DNA of 64,000 nucleotides from Paulinella micropora (lineage: Eukaryota > Cercozoa > Imbricatea > Euglyphida > Paulinellidae). Positions 57,825-64,000 of this stretch are shown piece after piece; the first letter of the stretch is position 1; each line of letters opens with the position of its first letter. Location: NCBI GenBank assembly GCA_019918135.1, contig WBZZ01005583.1, positions 186,001 to 250,000 on the forward strand, given 5' to 3'. Made by a program: the position numbers and the translations under genes. The notes beneath the pieces were generated by a model. It was not told the DNA's origin and made no database searches. It saw nothing but the letters and a program-made list of their open reading frames with translations.

Positions 57825-58143
57825 AAAGGAAATGATAAAACAGACGTATTTTATTCGTAAGAACAAGCCGTTGGTACGGCTTTGCTACGTCTATCCTGCG
57901 CGATCCGCCGCCGGCCAAAGACTGCTCGGACAATAGAAATACGCTAGGCGGTCGTTGTAATGGAATATTGGGGCTACCAGTCGTCGAAGCTTGCCCTGCG
58001 GGGGGAACACTCCCGACTAAAATCAGATATGTACTGAAATCAAGTGCACTGTACGACGCTAATTCAGTGCGCCTCTTGCCGTTTCTGCCTTTATGCCTTG
58101 CGCCGCTCTTCCCAACTCTTTTATAAAAAGAACCACTATCCAT
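57825..58143 (-). CDS. possible small protein (105 aa), weak
   Basis: From the ATG at 58141-58143 it reads MDSGSFYKRVGKSGARHKGR, then LDFSTYLILVGSVPPAGQAS, SVFLLSEQSLAGGGSRRIDV and KIRLFYHFL. A basic start and one hydrophobic segment. There is no second copy or motif; it directly follows the degenerate gene at 58166-58976. Confidence 0.3.
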
Positions 58144-58165
58144 GCGATGAGAAGTAGCCACAGAG

Positions 58166-58976
58166 CTAATCCGTGTCCAGTGCTTTATCCAAGCGATTGT
58201 GCCAACCCACAATCGTGTCTACGTGCGCGTTCCTCTCCGCTTCTGGCAACAACAATACTTGCGCGGCGGAGTGCGGGCAAAGCAAGATGTGGCCTAGGTA
58301 CGCGAGTTGCCGCGCGTAACCAGCCACTAGCTTTTGGGAGTAGCTGTCCCACCAGCCGACGAGTCCGCGCACGCTGTCGTGCCCCGCTTCATCCACCGCT
58401 GCTCCCAAGCGTAACTGTAGCAGTTGCAGCAGCTGTTTCTCGTGTTTTGCCATCACCGGCCGCAGCACACTTCGCCGCAGGTATTCAGGCGGCCGTGCTG
58501 TACGCACATCTGCACTGCCCGAGCAAACTTGCCCGTGTTCTGTCGGTTTGTTAGGGCGCGCGTGATGTCGGCCACCAGCAACACACAGTCCGCCTGTGGC
58601 AGGTATTGTTCCCACACATTGTCAGTCGCGCCTCCAGCCCCGTGTAGATCTCGCACAAGCTCTGCAACGCATCCGAACGCGCCTTGGATTCTTGGCGCCC
58701 GAAGCCCAAGTCCAGCAGCAACGGCCGTATTCTTGCCTTCCAGATATCCCGCGCGTAGAAGCAAAGCTCAACCTCGAAGTAAACGGTGTCTGCGAATTCG
58801 AAATGCAGGGGGTATTGCGTGCAAGGTGCGGCCTCCTCGCCTCCCCTTTCGAACCTAGCTTCGATGCTTGACTCCAAGCAGGGCTTGCAATACTTGTTGT
58901 GGAGCCAGGTTTTATTGGGTATGCGCGTACTATTACTCGAGGCGTTAGTGCGCCAGAACAAGGCAGACCTTGCCAT
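58166..58976 (-). pseudogene. unknown gene with two frame changes
   Basis: The ATG at 58974-58976 (MARSALFWRTNASSNSTRIP) is 10 bases after TTTTATCTCCAG, an acceptor-like site. It continues PLHFEFADTVYFEVELCFYA and LQSLCEIYTGLE. Near 58640 the plausible frame becomes CVLLVADITRALTNRQNTGK, and near 58460 AKHEKQLLQLLQLRLGAAVD, SVRGLVGWWDSYSQKLVAGY, ending HNRLDKALDTD, TAG. It is mainly helical. Family unknown. The three frames are each protein-like, so this is a recently broken gene or holds sequence errors. Confidence 0.55.
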
Positions 58977-59127
58977 GCAGCTGCCGCTGGAGATAAAACA
59001 CAAGGAAAGCAAGCTCTAGACCAGAAAAAGAACAGAAAAAAAGGAGCGATAAAGAAAAAAACTCCCCGGCATACAGGGAGCGGAGCGCCAAAGGGAGAGG
59101 GGCGACTCCCCCTCTCATCCGCTCTCA

Positions 59128-59220
59128 TTGCTGCGTGGGGGGGGGGGCACCCCCCTCCCCCATGTACTTCTCACTGTTGCGTGGGGGGGGGGGGGGGCGC
59201 CCCCCTCCCCGCACCACAAC
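59128..59220. repeat. paired G/C-run units
   Basis: Two copies of TTGCTGCGTG/CTGTTGCGTG + G run + CACCCCCCTCCCC, about 52 bp apart, each a potential short hairpin or G-quadruplex-forming tract. Confidence 0.65.
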
Positions 59221-59359
59221 CCCCCAACTAGATGCGCCAGCTGTGCGCAGCTGGCACAAATCAACAATACAGCAAAGAGAGCAAGGCACAGCAAAGAGAA
59301 AGGTCCCGTCGGAACCTGGCAGGAGAAGAAGCAAGAAAATGCCTTGTCTTGGTGCGCAG

Positions 59360-59635
59360 ATGACGACCAGACGAATCGACTCGACGGAGTTTTCTTCTCG
59401 CGCCCAACGCGCGCTCAAACGAGAATACGTTATTGCTTGCAATACGTTAAGTGTGCTAACTTACAAATATAACGGACTGATGTATCGCTATCTGTGGACT
59501 TTAGATGGAGATGCAGATGAACAAAACCAATTAGATCTTGTGACTGATAGCATAATAACCCTGCAGCAGCAACTAACTGAAATGCGTCGGAATCTAGTAT
59601 CTTTACCTCCAGTGCGTTTTACAATCAACTGCTAG
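59360..59635 (+). CDS. small helical protein (91 aa)
   Basis: The ATG at 59360 directly follows CTTGTCTTGGTGCGCAG, acceptor-like; the in-frame ATG at 59339 is the alternative start. It reads MTTRRIDSTEFSSRAQRALK, REYVIACNTLSVLTYKYNGL, MYRYLWTLDGDADEQNQLDL and VTDSIITLQQQLTEMRRNLV, ending FTINC, TAG. Codon use is more AT-rich than in most host genes nearby. It has no known motif; the C-terminal half is coiled-coil-like. Confidence 0.55.
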   Translation: MTTRRIDSTEFSSRAQRALKREYVIACNTLSVLTYKYNGLMYRYLWTLDGDADEQNQLDLVTDSIITLQQQLTEMRRNLVSLPPVRFTINC

Positions 59636-59863
59636 CAAAAAATATTAAAAAAACTTCTTTAACTTGGACAAGTTTCGGACTATCGCCCCCCGCGTGCGAG
59701 ACATGCTACCGGTAGCTGGTGGCAGAGCCATCGAGCCTGGCGCACCGTGCGTCGGATCCGGCGTATAAGTGCCGCTCTCTCTCAGAAAAACATATATAAT
59801 ATGTACAACTTGCTTTTTCATTCCTCGGGGCATGGGATTTGTATCTACGCGTTGTTGGCCTGG

Positions 59864-60846
59864 CTAGGTCGTGAGCATGCACGTTTCTAGAGAAGGTAGG
59901 CAGAAACTGTTGCCAGGATCACGCAACAGTGATATCGATACTAGCACGGAGCCCGCCGTGCCAGGTTCACAGGCCAGCACCACGAAGGAACGATTGCCAT
60001 ACGCGATAGCACGCCAGGTTTTAGTGCTGGGGACAGCTTCGACCGGCGTCAGCAGACAGCAGGAATATACCAGGCCTGTTAGCATATTCGACATTATAGT
60101 CGTCCTTCTGCAGAACCGCCACAAACAGCCCTTGCCCATAAGAAATCGCCTGCACACCGCCATAGCTGGCCAGACCAAAGTTTGCGGGCAGACTGCCGTC
60201 TGTCCAGGTTACGCCGTCGATCGAAAACATAGCGGTCGGAATTGCAGCATTCAAGCCCGGCGTCACTGAGCCCAGGGCCACGAACACGCCGTCGCCAAAC
60301 GCGACGGCGCGCCAATCTCCTGCTCGCGCCACCCCGCGCGGTTGCCAGACTAGGCCGTCCGTAGACGTCATGATGCCGTCGTGGTTGCCGGTGCCGCCTT
60401 TATATCCCACCGCCACAAACATGTCGCCGCCAAACACAATATCCGCCCATGTACATCCGACAGGCGTGCGACGGATCGTCCAGTTTCGACCGTCAGGAGA
60501 TGTCATTGCTGACTCGTTATTACTCCACCCTACAGATCCTACCGCCACAAACAGTCCGTTGCCATACGCTAGTTTGTGCCAAGCACCGTTGCGCACCGTG
60601 CTCGTCTACCCGCATTTTTTGCGTTTGCACAACTTCTTGCAGTTCGCGGATTTGATTGCCTTGCGCGGCCACGGTCGCATTCAGCGCCGCTAGTTTGGCC
60701 GCCAGGTCGCGCACGCTGACGCCGTCTACAAGCAGCAGCTGGTCCGTGCTGTACGTAATGTTAGCGCTGCCAAACGTAATAGCGTCGCCGGTCAATGCTA
60801 GCTTAGCCTGGGCCAGAACCGCGGAGAGACAGCACACTATGAGCAT
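59864..60846 (-). pseudogene. secreted GNGxFVAVG-repeat protein gene with frame changes
   Basis: A signal peptide (MLIVCCLSAVLAQA) precedes LTGDAITFGSANITYSTDQL and a short coiled coil (LAAKLAALNATVAAQGNQIR). Near 60600 the reading moves to a second frame with five beta-propeller-like repeats: HKLAYGNGLFVAVGSVGW, SPDGRNWTIRRTPVGCTWAD, FGGDMFVAVGYKGG and so on. Near 60020 it moves to a third (WRAIAYGNRSFVVLACEP). The repeat 'W-VAYGNGxFVAVG-SxDGxxW' is a known blade-like motif of secreted proteins. A fragment of a relative is at 31189-31380. Confidence 0.68.
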
Positions 60847-61417
60847 GACTTACAGGTGCCGAGCGCAGGGAGGGGCTGACAGGCTAACGAACGTCTGTTG
60901 CACCCCTTCACTTTTGCAGGTTTTGGGATTTGGCTTGCTTATTATTTGTGTGTGTGTGTGCATATTTTGGAAAGGGGGCGTCATGGGTGTGGGGGGGGGG
61001 GGGGGGGGAGGCGCCCCCTTCTTTAGTAGCTTTGTACACGAAAATGAACAAACTAATTAGTATTTAGTATCAGAAAAATATAAGTGTGAGTTTAGCATGA
61101 GAAAAGTGAAACACCTGTATGTCTTTGCCGTCGAGTTCAGAGATGAGTTTTATTAAAGTTTTGTCGCTTCCAACACACTGAATTCTGCCCTACTTCCCCC
61201 TACTAGTATTTTATTGAAATTACATGCCGGCTCTCTGACTCAAGGCCGCAGAGCCTTTGTTTGTTTTTTTGTTAATCTCAACTTAATTCAACCAAAATAT
61301 CTCGTCACCGCTACTGTGGCAGTTGCCTCACGTAGCTGTGCACTGTCTGACAAAATGCAATCAAGCCTTCCTGTCGCACCGTGTACAGACTACAGAGTCT
61401 ACCAGGACGCACAGGTA
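60847..61417. other. intergenic with GTGTGTGT and G18 runs; repeat flank
   Basis: A TGTGTGTGTGTG microsatellite (60945-60960), a G run of about 18 (60991-61008) and then 61290-61417, a copy of the non-coding flank at 32290-32415 (ATCTCGTCACCG, AAAATGCAATCAAGCCTTCC). No gene. Confidence 0.55.
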
Positions 61418-61660
61418 CTAGTCGCTCATCGGGTACAGCTTGTAGTCAAAGTACACGGCGGCTTGTACCTCGTTTGGAATCCGCTAAAACCTCCCTCACC
61501 TTTGCATGTCGGTTTTTTTTACTCTAATAAAGATTAAGAACAGGAACTTGATCTTTGCTTCTAGTGGTTTTCTTTATGGTCAGACAACGCCCTGCGCCGA
61601 ACGGTGTAATAAACTCTCTAGCCAGCAGTTTATGGAACCTGTCGACCTCCCTCGAGCATA
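61418..61660 (-). pseudogene. second copy of the EVQAAVYFDYKLYPMS gene fragment
   Basis: It reads SREVDRFHKLLAREFITPFG, AGRCLTIKKTTRSKDQVPVL, then after a deletion NEVQAAVYFDYKLYPMSD, TAG. Compared with 32416-32761 it keeps Cys and Gln codons where that copy has TAA and TAG, but lacks the segment FGRTYVAVQYKSTFSWS. Still a remnant. Confidence 0.55.
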
Positions 61661-62429
61661 CCCTGTCGCAGTTTATACTCGTCCGCATAGGCTTGCGAAA
61701 ACATAGTGATTCTTTATCTCTTAAACGGCCAGGCTTGCACGTGCACTGGCCGAGTCATGTATGCTCCAGGCTCAATTCGCCCCGAATGCAGTGATCGCGT
61801 CCATCCGACAAGCAGGCCGTCACTTTTAGGCTGATTCACATGATAGCTGGAGCGCATGAAAAGGAAATTGGCTGGCTTTTGCCTTTATCAGCCATATCAC
61901 ACTACGAACCTCACCCTCCCCGGCCCGGTCGGGAAGGGGCAGGGGGGAGGCGCCAAGGAAGTGCAGAATTTCTTTTTTATTAAAACTCGACAAAGTCGTA
62001 CACTTTGCACTGAAAACTAGGAGATTAAGAAGGAAGGGCAAGAGGGGGGGGGGGGGTTGCTTAGTGGAGGCGTTTCATGTATTTATTGTTTTGTTGTAGC
62101 TGCTGCTGCCCTGCAGCTGCAAGCTGGCGGATATCGGCTGCAAGTTAGAAATAGGTTGCTATGTCAGTCGCATCATCATGTTATCAGTGGTCTTAGCCCG
62201 AGACCAAGCGAACAATATTTTGTTTACTAGCTAGGTCTCTTAGGTAACTCAACCAATCGACTTCCGTGTTGTTGTGGTACAAGCAACGGCGTCCTGTCAG
62301 TGCCATGACTCGGCCACCGTGCGCAAGATCTGCGGCGGATGGATGGGCGGTAATCAATGTAACAGGTAGGCAAAGGCCTCACGATCCCGACGGCGCCCTG
62401 CCCGTGCCACAGAAGAAGCACGTCCGAGC
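61661..62429. other. repeats; no supported gene
   Basis: R2 copy at 61975-62035, a G15 run near 62046-62056, an AAGCTGG...GCTGCAAG pair of short inverted words near 62105-62145 and an R1 core at 62290-62420. No gene. Confidence 0.5.
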
Positions 62430-63113
62430 TTTTTTTTATTACAATTAGCCACAGTGTTCTTGTGTGTGCTTGCTGGACGCGGAGCCCAGACTTGCCGCCT
62501 GCGACCAGTATTGTACGCCCTTAGCTTCGTCTTGGGGCACCGAGACGCCAGAGTCGTAGCATAGAGCTAGCCGGAACTGTGCTGCTAGGCTACCTTGCAA
62601 CGCCGCCTTCTTGAAGAATTCAAACGCCTAGGTTGTATTGTGCGTCAGTCTCCCCTTGCTTTGCCGCCAATGCGTACCACTTCACAGCCTCGGCTTCGTT
62701 CTTCACAACTCCTGTCCCTTCTTCATAGCACGCACCCAACCAACGCTGCGCTTGTGCGTCCCCTTGTTCCGCGGCGGCCCTTAACCACCTGGCAGATTTG
62801 GCAGAGTCCTGACCGACGCCCGTCCCGTTGGCATAGCAGGCTGCCAGACACAGCTGGGCTTCTGCGTATCCCTGTTCTGCCGCAAGTTCAAAAAGCTCCG
62901 CGGCCTTGGTAAGGTCCCGGGGGGCACCCTCTGTCCCATAAAGGTAAAGGCCAGCCAGGCACATTTGGGCGTCGGTGTTGCCTTGCTCAGCGGCTTCCCG
63001 CAAAAGCCGGGTCTCTTGGCCTCAACAAGCGCCGCCTCCAGGTGCGCACGTGACAACATCGTACGCCCGCGGTTGCGGCGCCGGCTCTCCTTCTTGTAAC
63101 CCGAGCTAACCAT
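62430..63113 (-). pseudogene. Sel1-repeat gene, copy C (internally deleted)
   Basis: Same gene as copies A and B but older. It has the same basic start (MVSSGYKKESRRRNRGRTML at 63113), a short deletion with frame change near 63015, repeats such as LFELAAEQGYAEAQLCLAAC, and a large internal deletion near 62630 that joins AQYNLGV out of frame to the AFEFFKKAALQGSLAAQF end. The stop-side AT-rich end and TTTTTTTTATTAC are shared with A and B. Confidence 0.78.
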
Positions 63114-63563
63114 ATTCAGCGATGTGCAATACTTACAAGAAAAATTTTCTTTTGGGGAGGGAATTTTTTCTGGAGGGAGGGGGAAGGAAGTTTATTTGGG
63201 GGGGCCGCCCCTTCCCCCGCTTTTCTATTTTCTCTCTTTCTCCCCTTTCCCGGTGAGTTCATAGGATAATGTGGCAGGGACGTGCTTCTCCTCCTCGTAT
63301 GCAAGACTTTCAGTCAACCCCGTCGCTGGAGTTTGATTTATTCTTGTCCAGTGGACTTACCAGGCCCAACTAAAGTGTACAGGTGTGCACAAACTGAATT
63401 TGTGTTTCTGCAGGTCACGCTGAGCGACAATGAGGGCGAGCCTTGCCCCTCTGGTTAGGGCATTTTAGTGTGCCAAAGCACATTGACTTTGTCAGAGTTT
63501 TATTAAACTTCTTTTTAAAAAATACATAAATCAGGACTAAGCTTTTTAATAGCGTGGAACACG
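63114..63563. other. leader of Sel1 copy C and repeat
   Basis: 63114-63295 equals the leader of Sel1 copy A/B with its GGAGGG and C runs. 63472-63520 repeats 57655-57720. No gene supported. Confidence 0.5.
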
Positions 63564-64000
63564 ACAGACTGTCTCTTGCTAGTTGTAGGCTGTGCCGGTC
63601 TTGCACGAGCTGCTGCCGTGTGGAAAACTAATGTTCCGACGACACGGTGGCTGTCTTATTAATGCGCAGATTTTATAATAGCACAAAATTCTTTATAGCA
63701 AGACTTATTCAAGCGAGGGGAGGGACTGCAGAAGAAAACGATGTCCGGGGCTCCAGCACGAACCTGCGGCGGTTGGACGGGCGGTGGTCTATCTACCAAG
63801 TAGACAAGGGCCTCGCAACCCCGACGGCGCCCTGTCCGTGCCATGGCTCGGCCACCGTGCACAATGTCAGAAAAATATGAAAAATATGAAAAGAGAAAAA
63901 AAGATTTTTTGACACAACCAGAGAGACAGACGGAGAAGGGGAGAAGAAGGAGGAGGAGGGAAATCACGCGGAGGAATTTCTACTTTGGGATTTTGGGATT
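63564..64000 (+). repeat. dispersed repeat, same as window start
   Basis: Direct copy of 1-474, cut by the window end. It contains an R1 core (63770-63950) with a GTGCACAATGTC variant shared only with the copy at 200-440, so these two copies are sister copies within R1. Confidence 0.85.

Noticed and set aside
22725-64000. Flanking DNA as part of a giant-virus genome
   Set aside because: No viral core genes in the flanks; decayed duplicated families, foldback repeats, AATAAA signals and a tRNA fit a eukaryotic nucleus better, although this cannot be excluded without more sequence.

Overview
The window looks like nuclear DNA of a unicellular eukaryote of unknown lineage that carries one nearly whole Polinton (Maverick)-type element. 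Evidence for a eukaryotic host: a tRNA-Lys(UUU) gene without encoded CCA, Sel1-repeat and leucine-rich-repeat proteins, signal-peptide/membrane proteins, very long mononucleotide runs, many dispersed repeats, AATAAA next to stop codons, and pyrimidine tracts ending in AG just before several start codons (splice-acceptor-like). I cannot name the taxon.

Layout: 1-2041 is host DNA (dispersed repeat, a degenerate basic-protein fragment, the C-terminal half of a host gene). 2042-22724 is the 20.7-kb AT-rich element, with terminal inverted repeats of about 560 bp and a perfect 6-bp target duplication TAAGTT (2036-2041 and 22725-22730). It carries an rve integrase, protein-primed family B DNA polymerase, FtsK/HerA-type packaging ATPase, adenain/Ulp1-like protease, penton and double-jelly-roll major capsid proteins, a long fibre with an S74-type chaperone end, a second structural protein, a DUF3223-like protein, two small ExoX-C-like proteins, three likely nucleic-acid-binding small proteins and a secreted Cys-rich protein. 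It looks nearly whole, with about four breaks, and recently inserted. It lies between two minus-strand host coding halves (22731-23217 and 1478-2041), probably one interrupted gene.

22731-64000 is GC-richer host DNA: a Cys-rich protein gene (23333-24400), an unknown gene (25012-26043), a small gene (26265-26621), a multi-membrane-protein family with one whole member (36902-38524) and three broken ones, five Sel1-repeat loci (mostly decayed, two from a recent 3,381-bp-offset duplication), LRR fragments, a coiled-coil membrane protein (54689-55972) with a truncated second copy, a type I membrane protein (56823-57518), a secreted GNGxFVAVG-repeat protein (decayed) and many gene fragments. Between them lie foldback repeats, a conserved 3'-end-like repeat, tandem repeats and poly-G/C/A runs. 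The picture is a gene-poor, duplication-rich region in which families of surface and repeat proteins are copied, inverted and broken.

All functional calls come from reading motifs by eye; no database search was run.
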